DNA from: Leclercia pneumoniae
GTDB taxonomy: Bacteria > Pseudomonadota > Gammaproteobacteria > Enterobacterales > Enterobacteriaceae
Length of the DNA stretch: 64,000 bases
Assembly (NCBI RefSeq): GCF_017348915.1
Contig: NZ_CP071383.1
Location: 4,328,179-4,392,178 of the forward strand
Reading direction: 5' to 3'
The translations under genes were made by a program, and so were the position numbers. Below the pieces are notes generated by a model. It was not told the DNA's origin. It searched no databases and saw only the letters and a list, made by a program, of their open reading frames with translations. Positions 1 to 14,472 of this stretch are shown in pieces (within the stretch, counting starts at the first letter, position 1; every line of letters starts with the position of its first letter).

Positions 1-409
1 CCTTCACGCCCGCGTCTACAAAGACTTTACGGATATCGGCAGTTGTCTGCACGGTCTGCGTTTTCTGCACCGCTTCGAACATTGGCGCAGTGATTTTATC
101 TTCCACGCCCAGCGCCATCGCTACGGCCCATGCCTGCGTCAAATCTTTACCCAACGGGCCAAGAAACTCGACATGGTATTTGGTCATTTTGGTGCCTTCT
201 GGCAGTTTTTTCTTCACGTTATCGGAAACGTGGAGAACCTGCTCGAACTCATAGCAGTGCGGGCAGTAGAAGGAGAAGAACTCAAGCACCTGAGGTTCTC
301 CGGCGACAGGCTTTTCAAGGGTGATGTACTGTTTGCCATCGGTGAACTGCGCTGCCGATGCGCTAAATGCCAGAATCATACCTGCCAGCGCCAGCCATAT
401 TTTTTTCAT
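1..409 (-). CDS. dsbA: Thiol:disulfide interchange protein DsbA (N-terminal part)
   Basis: Periplasmic oxidase that donates disulfide bonds to exported proteins and is re-oxidised by DsbB. The first 136 codons are present; the gene runs off the left edge. The protein begins [10 protein letters not shown] with a signal peptide ending around Ala19-Ala20, and the thioredoxin-type active site C-P-H-C lies at residues 49-52, where the E. coli precursor has it. It is 27 bp downstream of srkA on the same strand, as in E. coli, where srkA and dsbA are co-transcribed. Identification is firm; only completeness is unknown. Confidence 0.96.
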   Translation of the reverse strand, partial: MKKIWLALAGMILAFSASAAQFTDGKQYITLEKPVAGEPQVLEFFSFYCPHCYEFEQVLHVSDNVKKKLPEGTKMTKYHVEFLGPLGKDLTQAWAVAMALGVEDKITAPMFEAVQKTQTVQTTADIRKVFVDAGVK

Positions 410-436
410 GATCACTTATCTCCTGGATGTGTCGGA

Positions 437-1423
437 TTAATACATGGGCGTTAATTGTAAAGGGGGTTCCTGAAGAACCTTCACTTGTTCAACAAAGGTG
501 GAAATCTGATTACGCCAGTAATCTTCGCCGGTAAGCCACGGGAAGTTTCTGGGGAACGCGGGATCGTCCCAACGCCTGATTAACCATGCGAGATAATATA
601 CAAAACGCATGGCGCGTAAAGGCTCAATCAGGGCAATTTCATCTGAATCGAACGGCGTAAATTCTTCATATGCTTCGATAATAGTTTCAAGCTGCATACG
701 CTGCTCGGCTTTATCGCCGTTCAATAACATCCAGAGATCCTGAATGGCCGGGCCCATACGGGCGTCATCAAGATCGACAAACAACGGGCCATCTCGCCAG
801 AGAATATTCCCGGCATGACAGTCCCCATGCAGTCGCAGCGTATTGACGTTGTCGTCCCAGCGCGCAGAGACAGCAGCGATAAGTTTATCCGTCGCGCTAA
901 GGAAAGATACTTTCAGGGCGGAGGGGATCAGCGAGGAGGTCTCGAAGACCTGCCGCGGTTCGTGCAGATATTCCTGCGTACCGATAGTCGGACGAACGTT
1001 AAACGCTTTTTTCTGCCCCGTCTGATGGATTCGGCCGAGATAGCGCGCCACCCACTCCATCTGATCGATGTTATCGGCTTCAAATTGTCTGCCACCAAGA
1101 CTGGGGAAGACGGCAAAAGAGAAGCCCTGATGCGTTAATAGCGTTTGGTTAGCGAAGGCAAGGGGGGCGGCGACCGGTACCTCATCAGCCAGCAGATCGA
1201 GCGCAAACTGATGTTCTTCCTGGATTTGCTCAGCAGTCCAGCGCTGTGGGCGGTAAAACTTCACCACGAAGCGCTGGCGATCCTCGTCCTGAAACTGGTA
1301 GACGCGATTTTCGTAGCTGTTTAAGGGAGTAAGTCCGGAGTCCACACGAATGCCCTGTTCAAACAGTGCATCCATAATGGTATCCGGATGTAAGGTCTGG
1401 AAATTGAAAGCCTGGTCGTTCAT
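437..1423 (-). CDS. srkA: Stress response kinase SrkA (YihE)
   Basis: Cytoplasmic Ser/Thr kinase of the aminoglycoside-phosphotransferase/choline-kinase fold. In E. coli it is Cpx-regulated and counters stress-induced, MazF-linked cell death. At 328 residues it has the E. coli length. The catalytic loop HGDCHAGNILW starts at His199, with the catalytic Asp201 and Asn206, and the metal-binding motif DLDDA starts at Asp217. It sits directly upstream of dsbA, which fits an envelope-stress operon. No Cpx box was verified. Confidence 0.97.
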   Translation of the reverse strand: MNDQAFNFQTLHPDTIMDALFEQGIRVDSGLTPLNSYENRVYQFQDEDRQRFVVKFYRPQRWTAEQIQEEHQFALDLLADEVPVAAPLAFANQTLLTHQGFSFAVFPSLGGRQFEADNIDQMEWVARYLGRIHQTGQKKAFNVRPTIGTQEYLHEPRQVFETSSLIPSALKVSFLSATDKLIAAVSARWDDNVNTLRLHGDCHAGNILWRDGPLFVDLDDARMGPAIQDLWMLLNGDKAEQRMQLETIIEAYEEFTPFDSDEIALIEPLRAMRFVYYLAWLIRRWDDPAFPRNFPWLTGEDYWRNQISTFVEQVKVLQEPPLQLTPMY

Positions 1424-1498
1424 CCGATCATCCGGAAATTATACGAATGATTCAGGATATCATTTAACGACGCAAACGGTGGTGCCTCTTACAAGCTT

Positions 1499-1768
1499 TT
1501 ACTCTTTAATTATGCCGCGCGCACGCAACAAAGCGGTTTTGAAATCCTCTTCATAATCTTTCTTAATCCCCGGAATTGCCGCGTCTTTTTCGCTATCACG
1601 CATTTTTAAGTGATAGATCAGAATGTCGTCAGAAAGGTCGGTCAGCTCGCCCTCAAAACCTGACTCCTGAGCCAGTTTCTGTAAAAATTGCATCAGGTTC
1701 AGCTCTGGCTCTTTTTGCCAGGCTGGCTGGAGAAGTTCAATGACTTCGTTGAGACGTTTACATTTCAT
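1499..1768 (-). CDS. yihD: YihD family protein of unknown function
   Basis: A small cytoplasmic protein of 89 residues, the same length as E. coli YihD (DUF1040 family). It is acidic, with alternating hydrophobic and charged stretches and no signal peptide or membrane segment. It is expressed toward srkA-dsbA with a gap of about 75 bp and is divergent from mobA. An AGGAG-type ribosome site lies just upstream of the ATG. No function can be read from the sequence. Confidence 0.93.
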   Translation of the reverse strand: MKCKRLNEVIELLQPAWQKEPELNLMQFLQKLAQESGFEGELTDLSDDILIYHLKMRDSEKDAAIPGIKKDYEEDFKTALLRARGIIKE

Positions 1769-1836
1769 GGTGATGCTCCTTTCGTTTAGAGTGACACGTT
1801 AGCAGGGTCAATCCCACAATAAAAGAGGCGATATTA

Positions 1837-2421
1837 GTGAGCCAGGCGAGTAATATCTGCGGCGTGATCCTTGCGGGGGGCAAAGCTTCTCGCATGGGCG
1901 GGATCGATAAAGGTCTACAATGTCTAAACGGCAAACCGCTATGGCAGCATGTCGCGGACGCATTGCGTTACCAGGTCGCGACGCTGGCGATCAGTGCCAA
2001 CAGGAATCTCGACATTTATCAATCCAGTGGATATCCGGTTTATCAGGATCGGTTGCCTGGTTTTCCGGGTCCACTTGCCGGCATGTTATCGGTGATGCAG
2101 CAGTCACAGGCGGAGTGGTTTCTGTTCTGCCCCTGCGATACCCCCTTCATTCCTGCCAGTCTGGTGGAGCGCTTTCTATCTGCAGCAGCAGACGCGCCGG
2201 TTGTCTGGGCGCATGACGGTGAGCGTGACCATCCCGCCGTGGCATTGTTACACCGCAGATTAATAGCACCACTAGAGGATTACCTGGCGGCTGGAGAGCG
2301 GCGTGTCATGGTTTTCCTGCGTCAATCCGGGGGGCACGCAGTGGATTTCAGCGATCTGAAATCGTCATTTATCAACATCAATACCATTGAAGAGATCATT
2401 AAGCATCAGGGGACGATATGA
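1837..2421 (+). CDS. mobA: Molybdenum cofactor guanylyltransferase MobA
   Basis: Transfers GMP from GTP to Mo-molybdopterin to form the bis-MGD cofactor used by DMSO reductase-family enzymes. The nucleotide-binding signature [15 protein letters not shown] spans residues 12-26, and the length is 194 aa as in E. coli. The start is GTG, chosen because an AGAGG ribosome site lies 8-9 nt upstream and the protein then begins at the usual place before the nucleotide-binding loop. The stop overlaps the mobB start (ATGA), so the two are translationally coupled. Confidence 0.96.
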   Translation: MSQASNICGVILAGGKASRMGGIDKGLQCLNGKPLWQHVADALRYQVATLAISANRNLDIYQSSGYPVYQDRLPGFPGPLAGMLSVMQQSQAEWFLFCPCDTPFIPASLVERFLSAAADAPVVWAHDGERDHPAVALLHRRLIAPLEDYLAAGERRVMVFLRQSGGHAVDFSDLKSSFININTIEEIIKHQGTI

Positions 2422-2924
2422 CACCGATTCTGGCCATCGCAGCCTGGAGCGGCACAGGTAAAACGACACTGTTAAAAGCACTGATCCCGGCGCTATGTGC
2501 CAGAGGGATCCGGCCAGGTCTGATTAAACACACGCATCATAATATGGATGTAGATATACCGGGTAAAGATAGCTATGAGCTACGCAAAGCCGGGGCATCG
2601 CAAACGCTGGTCGCCAGTAACAACCGTTGGGCGTTGATGACCGAGACGCCGAGCGCTGAGCCACTGGACTTGCATTACCTGGTGAGCAGAATGGATCATT
2701 CTATATTGGATCTGGTGCTGGTCGAGGGGTTTAAACATGAAGCCGTACCGAAGATTATTCTTTTCAGAAGTAATGCCGGGCACAGTCTTAGCGAGCTGAC
2801 GCTGGATAATCATGTTATCGCTGTAGCCAGCGATATTCAGCTGGATCTGAAGGTTCCATTGGTGAATTTGAATGACACAGACAGTCTGGTGTCGTTTATT
2901 GAGACGTGGTTAGCAGCGCAATAA
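2418..2924 (+). CDS. mobB: Molybdopterin-guanine dinucleotide biosynthesis adapter MobB
   Basis: A GTP-binding accessory protein that interacts with MobA and MoeA; it is not essential for cofactor synthesis in E. coli. The Walker A loop GTGKTT is at residues 12-17 and the length is 168 aa, close to the E. coli protein. It overlaps mobA by 4 bp. Its 3' end faces the 5S rRNA gene, about 75 bp away, the same junction that E. coli has at the distal end of rrnA. Confidence 0.95.
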   Translation: MTPILAIAAWSGTGKTTLLKALIPALCARGIRPGLIKHTHHNMDVDIPGKDSYELRKAGASQTLVASNNRWALMTETPSAEPLDLHYLVSRMDHSILDLVLVEGFKHEAVPKIILFRSNAGHSLSELTLDNHVIAVASDIQLDLKVPLVNLNDTDSLVSFIETWLAAQ

Positions 2925-2959
2925 TCCGCATTTTGCGAATTATGACGTTATAAGAACGC

Positions 2960-2990
2960 AAAAAGCCCATCCTTCCGGATGGGCTCTTCA
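2960..2990 (-). terminator. rRNA operon intrinsic terminator
   Basis: Nine base pairs of inverted repeat (AGCCCATCC / GGATGGGCT) enclose a 4-nt loop at 2964-2985. Read on the minus strand the hairpin is followed by a run of five T. It lies about 10 nt past the 3' end of 5S, the standard position of rrn T1. Confidence 0.93.
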
Positions 2991-2998
2991 CTTATTTG

Positions 2999-3118
2999 AT
3001 GCCTGGCAGTTCCCTACTCTCGCATGGGGAGACCCCACACTACCATCGGCGCTACGGCGTTTCACTTCTGAGTTCGGCATGGGGTCAGGTGGGACCACCG
3101 CGCTAAAGCCGCCAGGCA
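2999..3118 (-). rRNA. rrf: 5S ribosomal RNA
   Basis: A 120-nt gene. Its ends are complementary (TGCCTGGC at the 5' end, GCCAGGCA at the 3' end), forming helix I, and the internal sequence matches the enterobacterial 5S pattern. It is the last gene of the operon: no distal tRNA follows, only the terminator and then mobB. E. coli rrnC by contrast carries aspT and trpT after 5S. Confidence 0.98.
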
Positions 3119-3187
3119 AATTCTGTTAAATCTGTATCACAGCTGAAAATTGTCTCTGTCTCTTCGCCGAAACAGCTTCGGCGTTGT

Positions 3188-6093
<2,906 letters not shown>

Positions 6094-6276
6094 TCACAAC
6101 CCGAAGATGTTTCACTTCTGATTGCGAAAATTTGAGAGACTCGAACACACATAACATGTGTGTCGTTTCAATTTTCAGCTTGATCCAGATTTTTAAAGAG
6201 CAAATATCTCAAACATAACTCACTGAGTTAGTTTTGAGATACTGATTGGTTGTGCCTTTCACTCACACCCAGCAAG
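6094..6276 (-). other. tRNA-Glu to 23S spacer with boxA-like element
   Basis: Internal transcribed spacer. It holds a boxA-like GCTCTTTAAAAA (near 6194-6206) and complementary stretches that pair with sequence beyond the 23S 3' end for RNase III processing. No other gene is visible. Confidence 0.75.
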
Positions 6277-6351
6277 TGGCGTCCCCTAGGGGATTCGAAC
6301 CCCTGTTGCCGCCGTGAAAGGGCGGAGTCCTAACCGCTAGACGAAGGGGAC
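6277..6351 (-). tRNA. gltU: tRNA-Glu (anticodon TTC)
   Basis: 75 nt including the encoded CCA. The acceptor stem GTCCCC pairs with GGGGAC, the anticodon loop reads CTTTCAC with anticodon TTC, and the T arm contains GGTTCGAATCC. It is the only tRNA in the 16S-23S spacer. In E. coli this class of spacer occurs in rrnB, C, E and G; rrnA carries Ile and Ala tRNAs instead. The symbol is given by position beside yieP (E. coli gltU is the rrnC copy). Confidence 0.97.
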
Positions 6352-6438
6352 ACGGAGTGTCGCGACTTCGCAGCCGTCTTGCTCGTTACTTTTCATCAGA
6401 CAATCTGTGTGGACACTACAAAGGCAGGTTCTTTAAGG

Positions 6439-7978
<1,540 letters not shown>

Positions 7979-8108
7979 AAGTTTGATGCTCGTGAATTAA
8001 ACTTCGTAATGAATTACGTGTTCACTCAGAGACTTGGTATTCATTTATTGTCCGAAGACATTAAGAATCCATGTCACTTTGAGTGCCCACACAGATTGTC
8101 TGATAAAT

Positions 8109-8120
8109 TGTTAAAGAGCA
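8109..8120 (-). promoter_or_regulatory. rrn leader boxA antitermination site
   Basis: TGCTCTTTAACA, identical to the boxA core of E. coli rRNA leaders, between P2 and 16S. It recruits the NusB-S10 antitermination complex. Confidence 0.9.
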
Positions 8121-8159
8121 GTGCAACGCGGCTTTCAGCTCACCGTTGCGAGGTGGCGT

Positions 8160-8187
8160 ATATTACGCTTTCCTCTTTCAGAGTCAA
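8160..8187 (-). promoter_or_regulatory. rrn P2 promoter
   Basis: -35 TTGACT (8182-8187) and -10 TAATAT (8160-8165) separated by 16 bp, followed by a GC-rich discriminator. About 120 bp downstream of P1, the normal tandem spacing. Confidence 0.9.
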
Positions 8188-8279
8188 GCGTTTATTTTCG
8201 CTTTTCTCTGCTGGCGTTCATCTCTGAACCCCGCTAACCCGGCGGCCTGTAAGCCGTTGTTCCGTGTCAGTGGAGGCGC

Positions 8280-8330
8280 ATTATAGGGAGTTCTTCGGCG
8301 GTGACAAGAGTAAATTTGAAAAAAGTTTCT
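8280..8330 (-). promoter_or_regulatory. rrn P1 promoter with UP element
   Basis: -35 TTGTCA (8302-8307) and -10 TATAAT (8280-8285) separated by 16 bp, with the GCGCCTC discriminator typical of stringently controlled P1 promoters. An A/T-rich UP-like tract lies immediately upstream (about 8310-8330). Further upstream, toward yieP, the A/T-rich sequence probably holds Fis sites, which I did not define. Confidence 0.9.
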
Positions 8331-8456
8331 GACCGTGTTTTTTTTCACCAGATTGACCATTCCAGCGCCAGTAATTGCGCTATTTGCTGTTTTTGCCACC
8401 ATAATCACACTGCTGATGGCATACTCAATAGCATGAGAAATTAAGGAATATGCGTT

Positions 8457-9149
8457 ATGCCATTAAGCGCGCAGCAGCTGGCGGCCCAAAAAAACCTCTC
8501 TTATATGCTGGCAGAGAAGCTAGCCCAGCGAATTTTGACGGGTGTCTATGCGCCAGGAACAATTCTCCCGGGTGAACTGGAGCTCGGTGAACAGTTTGGC
8601 GTTAGTCGTACCGCCGTTCGGGAAGCCGTAAAGACATTAACCGCAAAGGGCATGGTATTACCTCGCCCGCGTATCGGTACGCGCGTATTGCCGCAAAGTA
8701 ACTGGAACTTCCTCGATCAGGAATTGCTCTCCTGGTGGATGACCGAACAAAACTTTAATCAGGTTATTGAGTACTTCCTTGTTATGCGCAGCAGCCTGGA
8801 GCCTCAGGCTTGCTTGCTGGCCGCAACGCAGGGAACGGCAGAGCAGAAAGCACGTCTGAATACATTGATGGCAGAGATGGTGGAACTGAAGAGGAAGTTT
8901 AATCGTGAACGCTGGATTGAAGTGGATATGGCCTGGCATGAACATGTCTACGAGATGAGCGGCAACCCCTTCCTGACCTCGTTCGCTTCGCTGTTCCACT
9001 CGATCTATCACACCTATTTCACTTCTATAACCCAGGACGAAGTGGTGAAGCTGGATTTACATCAGGCCATTGTCGACGCCATTCTCGAGAGCGATGGGCC
9101 GCGTGCCCTGAGCGCCAGTCAGGCATTACTTGCCGCACCAGCCAGGTAG
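8457..9149 (+). CDS. yieP: FadR/GntR-family transcriptional regulator YieP
   Basis: DNA-binding regulator with an N-terminal winged helix-turn-helix (about residues 10-78; the recognition region includes GELELGEQFGVSRTAVREAVKTL) and a C-terminal all-helical FCD ligand-binding domain. At 230 aa it equals E. coli YieP. It is divergent from the rRNA operon and 10 bp upstream of hsrA, so the two probably form an operon. Its natural ligand is not evident from sequence. Confidence 0.94.
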   Translation: MPLSAQQLAAQKNLSYMLAEKLAQRILTGVYAPGTILPGELELGEQFGVSRTAVREAVKTLTAKGMVLPRPRIGTRVLPQSNWNFLDQELLSWWMTEQNFNQVIEYFLVMRSSLEPQACLLAATQGTAEQKARLNTLMAEMVELKRKFNRERWIEVDMAWHEHVYEMSGNPFLTSFASLFHSIYHTYFTSITQDEVVKLDLHQAIVDAILESDGPRALSASQALLAAPAR

Positions 9150-9159
9150 AGGACAATGA

Positions 9160-10587
9160 ATGACCATTAAAAAAGCGCGCAGTATGGCCGGCCTGCCGTG
9201 GATAGCGGCGATGGCCTTCTTTATGCAGGCGCTCGATGCCACCATCCTTAACACCGCGCTTCCCGCCATTGCCGAAAGTCTGAATCGCTCTCCACTGGCG
9301 ATGCAGTCAGCCATTATCAGTTATACCCTGACGGTCGCGATGTTAATCCCGGTTAGCGGCTGGCTAGCCGACCGTTTCGGTACGCAGCGTGTCTTTATGG
9401 TGGCGGTATCGCTGTTCACACTGGGATCGCTGGCCTGCGCGCTCTCAGGATCGTTAACTGAACTGGTTATCTTCCGTGTGCTTCAGGGCGTTGGCGGGGC
9501 GATGATGATGCCTGTCGCGCGTCTGGCACTCTTACGGGCCTATCCACGCAGTGAATTGTTGCCGGTACTGAATTTCGTGACGATGCCAGGGCTGGTTGGG
9601 CCGATACTGGGCCCGGTGCTGGGCGGCGTGTTTGTGACCTGGGCGAGCTGGCACTGGATATTCTTGATTAACATTCCTATCGGAATTGCCGGGCTCCTTT
9701 ACGCCCGTAAGTGCATGCCCAACTTCACCACGCCGCGGCGGAAGTTTGATATGCGCGGTTTCTTCCTGTTTGGCCTGAGCCTTGTGCTCTTCTCGAGCGG
9801 AATGGAGCTTTTTGGCGAAAAGATTGTCGCCAGCGGGTTAGCGCTGTCGGTCATCTTCAGTGGGGTTGTGCTTTTTCTTCTTTATATACGTCACGCGCGT
9901 CGTCATCCCACACCGCTCATATCACTCTCTCTGTTCAACACCCGTACCTTTTCAGTCGGCATTGCCGGCAATATCGCTTCACGTCTCGGTACCGGTTGTG
10001 TGCCGTTTCTGATGCCGTTGATGCTGCAGGTAGGTTTTGGATACCCGGCGCTTATCGCGGGCTGCATGATGGCCCCTACGGCAGTGGGATCGATTCTGGC
10101 TAAGTCAGGTGTGACGCAAGTACTGCGCCGGTTGGGTTACCGTAAAACCCTGGTGGGCGTCACCATCTTCATTGGCGTGATGATTGCGCAATTTTCACTG
10201 CAGTCTGCGGCGCTGCCAGTGTGGATGCTGATCTTGCCATTGTTTGTATTGGGGATGGCGATGTCGACGCAGTTTACCTCGATGAATACTATCACCCTCG
10301 CGGACCTCACCGATGAAAACGCCAGCAGCGGTAACAGCGTGCTGGCCGTGGCGCAGCAACTCTCAATCAGTCTGGGCGTTGCGGTTAGTGCGGCGGTTCT
10401 GCGGTTCTATGAAGGTTTCGACGGTTCTAATACCGTCGAGCAATTCCACTATACCTTTTTAACGATGGGAGCATTAACGGTGGTCTCGGCGCTGGTCTTT
10501 ATGTTGTTGAAGCCGAAAGATGGCAGCAACATGATTAAAGAGCGTCACAAACCTAAACCGACCCCCGTTCCATCAGAACAGGAGTAA
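9160..10587 (+). CDS. hsrA: MFS drug/proton antiporter HsrA (YieO), DHA2 family
   Basis: Inner-membrane major facilitator protein, 475 aa, with about 14 predicted membrane segments. The DHA2-type motif A-like loop [11 protein letters not shown] is near residue 67 and the motif C-like stretch [13 protein letters not shown] near residue 146. E. coli HsrA is a putative multidrug exporter whose overexpression affects homocysteine resistance. The 3' end overlaps the convergent rbsR 3' end by 35 bp. Confidence 0.94.
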   Translation: MTIKKARSMAGLPWIAAMAFFMQALDATILNTALPAIAESLNRSPLAMQSAIISYTLTVAMLIPVSGWLADRFGTQRVFMVAVSLFTLGSLACALSGSLTELVIFRVLQGVGGAMMMPVARLALLRAYPRSELLPVLNFVTMPGLVGPILGPVLGGVFVTWASWHWIFLINIPIGIAGLLYARKCMPNFTTPRRKFDMRGFFLFGLSLVLFSSGMELFGEKIVASGLALSVIFSGVVLFLLYIRHARRHPTPLISLSLFNTRTFSVGIAGNIASRLGTGCVPFLMPLMLQVGFGYPALIAGCMMAPTAVGSILAKSGVTQVLRRLGYRKTLVGVTIFIGVMIAQFSLQSAALPVWMLILPLFVLGMAMSTQFTSMNTITLADLTDENASSGNSVLAVAQQLSISLGVAVSAAVLRFYEGFDGSNTVEQFHYTFLTMGALTVVSALVFMLLKPKDGSNMIKERHKPKPTPVPSEQE

Positions 10588-11545
10588 GCTGCAGCCGCTG
10601 TTGCTGCAGCGCGGGTTGCGCCATTCGATGGATCAGCACGTCAATGGCCAGCTCTCCCAGTTCATCTTTAGGTTGATGAATGGTAGTGAGCGGCGGTGTC
10701 ATATAGCGCGCCAGTTCGATGTCGTCGTAACCCACAATGGCGATGTCGTCCGGCACGCGAAGTCCCGCCTGATATAACGCCTGATAAGCCCCAACCGCCA
10801 TAGCATCGTTGCCAATAAATACTGCCTGCGGCCGCTCTGCTTTTTGCAGCAGCGTCTGCATCGCCTCGTAACCCCCGCTGAACTCAAAATCGCCGGTAAT
10901 TTGATAGCCATCCGGGACGGGTAAACCTGCACGCGCCATGGCGACCAGAAAACCCTCCAGGCGCAGGCGTGCCGGCGTTTTATCCAGCGGCCCGGTAATG
11001 CAGGCGATGCGGGTATGGCCTTTATCGATAAGATGCTGGGTCGCCATATCGCCCCCCAGCAGGGAGTTATCCTGAATCAGATCGCTGGTGCCGTCGAACG
11101 GCGCCCAGTCCATCATTACCGTCGGAACGGAAGGGTAGCGTTGGATAATCTCCTTCGACGGCTGATGCGTTTCGGTGCATAGCAACAGTAACCCATCGAC
11201 GCGTTTCTGCATCAGCGTTTCCAGATTACTGTTCATACGTTGCTCGTCACCTTCGGTATTACACAGCACGAGGCTATAGCCCCGTTCAAAGCAGCTGCGC
11301 TCTACGCCGCGAACAAGTTCCGAATAAAAGGGGTTGGTACTGGCGGTAATAAGCATACCGATGGTGCGCGTCTGGTTGAGCTTAAGACTGCGCGCCAGCG
11401 CCGAAGGCGCATAGTTGAGTTCTTTGACTGCAGCTTCAACTTTCTCCCTGATCGCCTCACTGACGAAACGATCCTTATTGACAACGTGGGAGACAGTGGA
11501 AGTAGAAACGCCCGCCATGCGGGCGACATCTTTCATTGTAGCCAA
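10553..11545 (-). CDS. rbsR: Ribose operon repressor RbsR
   Basis: LacI/GalR-family repressor of the rbs operon that is released by ribose. The N-terminal HTH ([21 protein letters not shown]) is followed by the hinge and a periplasmic-binding-protein-like ligand domain; 330 aa as in E. coli. The start read here is TTG (Met-Ala-Thr-Met); an ATG three codons later is an alternative. It begins 3 bp after the rbsK stop and is the last gene of rbsDACBKR. Its operators are visible upstream of rbsD. Confidence 0.96.
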   Translation of the reverse strand: MATMKDVARMAGVSTSTVSHVVNKDRFVSEAIREKVEAAVKELNYAPSALARSLKLNQTRTIGMLITASTNPFYSELVRGVERSCFERGYSLVLCNTEGDEQRMNSNLETLMQKRVDGLLLLCTETHQPSKEIIQRYPSVPTVMMDWAPFDGTSDLIQDNSLLGGDMATQHLIDKGHTRIACITGPLDKTPARLRLEGFLVAMARAGLPVPDGYQITGDFEFSGGYEAMQTLLQKAERPQAVFIGNDAMAVGAYQALYQAGLRVPDDIAIVGYDDIELARYMTPPLTTIHQPKDELGELAIDVLIHRMAQPALQQQRLQLTPVLMERGSV

Positions 11546-11548
11546 GCA

Positions 11549-12478
11549 TTACCCCTGTTGACTTAAGAAGTCATCAATCTCGTTACGCCACGGAACGGAA
11601 GGCTGAGCACCTTTACGGGTTACCGCAATTGCGGCAGCGGCATGTGCAAAGCGGATGGCATCGTCCAGAGATGAGCCTTCCAGCAGCGCGGTCACCAGCG
11701 CGCCGTTAAAGGTATCGCCCGCGGCAATGGTATCGATCGCTTTCACGCGGAATCCAGCCACGCGACGACCTTCCCCCTTGACGCTGGCCCACACGCCGCG
11801 ACTGCCAAGCGTGATGATAACGGTTTCGATGCCTTTATCATGTAACGCCTTTGCCGCACGCGCCGCGTCGTCGTCGTTTTCAACGCGAATGCCCGTCAGC
11901 TTTTCCGCTTCGGTTTCGTTAGGAGTGATGATATCCACCAGCGCCAGTAGCTCGTCTGATAATACACGGGCCGGCGCAGGATTAAGTACGACAGTGGTAT
12001 GATTTTCATGCGCAATTTTCGCGGCTGCCAGTACGCTTTCAACCGGCGACTCCAGCTGCATAAGCAGAGCCTGAGCGCCTGCAATAATGTCACGCTGCGC
12101 CTCCACCCTTTCGGTGGTCAGTTGGGCGTTTGCGCCCGCATGAATACCGATAACATTCTCACCTTCGCCGTTGACGAAAATTAACGCCACCCCGGTAGAC
12201 TCGCCTTTGACCACGCTGATTGGCGTAATATCGATATTGTCGCGTTGCAGCTGCTGACAAACGCGCTCGCCAGTATCGTCATCGCCCGTACAGGCAATAA
12301 ACGCAATGCTGGCACCGCTGCGCCCGGCGGCAACGGCCTGATTGGCACCTTTACCACCAAATGCAACCTGATACTGGTTACCGGTTACGGTTTCGCCTGG
12401 GGAGGGGAATGAATCAAGGTTAAGAATGTGATCGGCATTAATACTGCCAAGGACGACGAGCTTACCTGCGGTTTTCAT
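11549..12478 (-). CDS. rbsK: Ribokinase
   Basis: Phosphorylates D-ribose to ribose-5-phosphate in the cytosol. PfkB-family signature GGKGANQAVAAGRSG is at residues 41-55 and the second signature with the catalytic Asp (TIAAGDTFNGAL) is near residue 255. The ATG beginning MKTAGKLVV was chosen because it gives 309 aa, the E. coli length; a 9-codon upstream extension has no family support. It follows rbsB after a 106-bp gap containing a strong hairpin. Confidence 0.96.
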   Translation of the reverse strand: MKTAGKLVVLGSINADHILNLDSFPSPGETVTGNQYQVAFGGKGANQAVAAGRSGASIAFIACTGDDDTGERVCQQLQRDNIDITPISVVKGESTGVALIFVNGEGENVIGIHAGANAQLTTERVEAQRDIIAGAQALLMQLESPVESVLAAAKIAHENHTTVVLNPAPARVLSDELLALVDIITPNETEAEKLTGIRVENDDDAARAAKALHDKGIETVIITLGSRGVWASVKGEGRRVAGFRVKAIDTIAAGDTFNGALVTALLEGSSLDDAIRFAHAAAAIAVTRKGAQPSVPWRNEIDDFLSQQG

Positions 12479-12499
12479 AATTGAGTGTCCATCTGAGAG

Positions 12500-12523
12500 C
12501 GCCACCGGGGTGACCCGGTGGCG
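12500..12523 (-). terminator. Intergenic hairpin between rbsB and rbsK
   Basis: Perfect 10-bp inverted repeat CGCCACCGGG / CCCGGTGGCG with a 4-nt loop and no following U tract on the minus strand. It probably acts as an mRNA stabiliser or attenuator that sets high rbsB expression relative to rbsK. Confidence 0.6.
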
Positions 12524-12584
12524 TATGCCACACTTTTCTTTATATGTTGTCCTTCAGGCAGCCTGTTACTGCCTGAGCTGCATA

Positions 12585-13475
12585 TTACTGCTTGATGACC
12601 AGTTTCAGGTCAACGGGATATTTGGCCTGAACTTTTTCGCCCTTCAGCACTTTGTCAGCAGTCTGCACGCCAGTAACGCCGATCTGCTCAGGCAGCTGAG
12701 CAATGGTCGCAGCCAGTTTGCCATCATTTACCGCTTTTTCACCATCAGGCGTGCCGTCAAATCCAACCACCATCACATCTGATTTACCTGCGGTCTGCAA
12801 TGCACGCAGCGCGCCCAGTGCCATTTCATCGTTCTGAGCAAATACCGCTTTAACATCCGGATGCGCGGTCAGCAGGTTCTGCATGACGTTCAGACCCTTA
12901 GTGCGGTCGAAGTCAGCGGGCTGGCTCGCCAGGACGTTAAATTTGTGGGCAGCAACGGCCTGCTGGAAGCCTTCACCACGCTCACGGGCAGCAGAGGTAC
13001 CGGCGATACCCTGCAGTTCGATCACTTTCGCGCCTTCACCCGCTTTCTTCGCGATGTAGTCACCGGCAATCTTGCCACCCAGCACGTTGTCAGAGGCGAT
13101 ATGGCTTACCACTTCACCTTTGCTTGCCTGACGGTCAAGGGTAATGACCGGGATGTTAGCCTGGTTAGCCATCTTCACGGCGTTACCTACCGCGTCGGAA
13201 TCGGTTGGGTTGATCAGCAGAATTTTAGTACCGCGAACGGTCAAGTCCTGAACGTTAGCCAGCTCTTTCGCCGGGTTATTCTGGGAGTCCAGAACCACCA
13301 GGTTATAGCCCAGTTTGTCTGCTTCTTTCTGTGCGCCATCCTTCAGGGAGACGAAGAACGGGTTATTCAGCGTAGAGATGACCAGCGCGATGGTGTCTTT
13401 CGCCATTGCGTTCGCACTCACGGTTGCGCTCAGTGCTACAGCAGAAACCAGGGTAGCCAGTTTTTTCATGTTCAT
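12585..13475 (-). CDS. rbsB: D-ribose-binding periplasmic protein RbsB
   Basis: Substrate-binding protein for the RbsAC importer and ligand for the Trg chemoreceptor. It has 296 aa with a 25-residue Sec signal peptide ending ANAMA, then the mature [16 protein letters not shown], as in E. coli. Type I periplasmic-binding fold. It lies between rbsC (27 bp upstream) and rbsK. Confidence 0.97.
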   Translation of the reverse strand: MNMKKLATLVSAVALSATVSANAMAKDTIALVISTLNNPFFVSLKDGAQKEADKLGYNLVVLDSQNNPAKELANVQDLTVRGTKILLINPTDSDAVGNAVKMANQANIPVITLDRQASKGEVVSHIASDNVLGGKIAGDYIAKKAGEGAKVIELQGIAGTSAARERGEGFQQAVAAHKFNVLASQPADFDRTKGLNVMQNLLTAHPDVKAVFAQNDEMALGALRALQTAGKSDVMVVGFDGTPDGEKAVNDGKLAATIAQLPEQIGVTGVQTADKVLKGEKVQAKYPVDLKLVIKQ

Positions 13476-13502
13476 ATCAGAGATGTCCTGTAGTGTCGTC
13501 AG

Positions 13503-14468
13503 TTACTGTTTTTTGTTGTCTACCAGTACCGCCAGCAAAATCACCACTGCTTTAACGATCATCTGGTAATAGGAGGAAACACCTAGCAAATTCAAACCAT
13601 TATTCAGGAAACCGAGGATCAATGCGCCGATCAGGGTCCCAACAATACGACCTTTACCACCCGCGAGGCTGGTACCGCCCAGCACGACTGCCGCAATGGC
13701 ATCCAGCTCATAGCCCGTACCCGCCGTCGGCTGTGCCGAGGAGAGACGCGCCACTTCGATAATGCCTGCCAGTGACGCCAGCAGGCCGGACAGAGAGTAA
13801 ACGATAATTTTGACTTTATTAACGCTGATACCGGACAGGCGCGTTGCCGCTTCGTTACCCCCCAGGGCATAGATATAACGGCCCAGGCGGGTATGGTGCA
13901 GCATGTACCACGCCGCCAGGAAGACAAACCCCATGATCCAGACCGGGGTAGGAATGCCCAGCGGACGGCCAATACCAAACCAGCCAAACAGATCGGCGTT
14001 GTCGGTAAAACCGGTATTTACCGGACTACCATTGGTATAAACCATGGTGACACCACGCAGCAGCAGCATCATAACCAGCGTGGCGATAAACGCCTGGACG
14101 CGGCCTTTGGCCACAATCACACCGGTTACCGCACCAATTGCCGCACCGGCAGCCAGTGCAGCGGCCACGGCCACCAGCGCGTTAACTTCAACGCCAACAA
14201 TCGACGCAGCGATGGCGCCGGTTAACGCCAGCAGAGAACCGACGGACAGGTCGATCCCCGATGTTAAGATCACCAGCGTCATCCCGACCGCCATAATGGC
14301 GTTCACAGATGTCTGCTGAAGGATATTGAACAGGTTATTAACGGTAAAAAAGTTCGGGCTCATGGTAGAGACAATCGCGATCAGCACCAGCAGGGCAATC
14401 AGCGATTTTTGTTCCATCAACCATGCCTTAGTGAAATAACGGCGACCAGAAACAGCCTGGGTAGTCAT
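13503..14468 (-). CDS. rbsC: Ribose ABC transporter permease RbsC
   Basis: Inner-membrane permease, 321 aa, with 8-10 hydrophobic segments and the conserved cytoplasmic loop GGNEAATRLSGI that contacts the ATPase. Four bases separate it from the rbsA stop, so translation is probably coupled. Confidence 0.96.
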   Translation of the reverse strand: MTTQAVSGRRYFTKAWLMEQKSLIALLVLIAIVSTMSPNFFTVNNLFNILQQTSVNAIMAVGMTLVILTSGIDLSVGSLLALTGAIAASIVGVEVNALVAVAAALAAGAAIGAVTGVIVAKGRVQAFIATLVMMLLLRGVTMVYTNGSPVNTGFTDNADLFGWFGIGRPLGIPTPVWIMGFVFLAAWYMLHHTRLGRYIYALGGNEAATRLSGISVNKVKIIVYSLSGLLASLAGIIEVARLSSAQPTAGTGYELDAIAAVVLGGTSLAGGKGRIVGTLIGALILGFLNNGLNLLGVSSYYQMIVKAVVILLAVLVDNKKQ

Positions 14469-14472
14469 CTTC

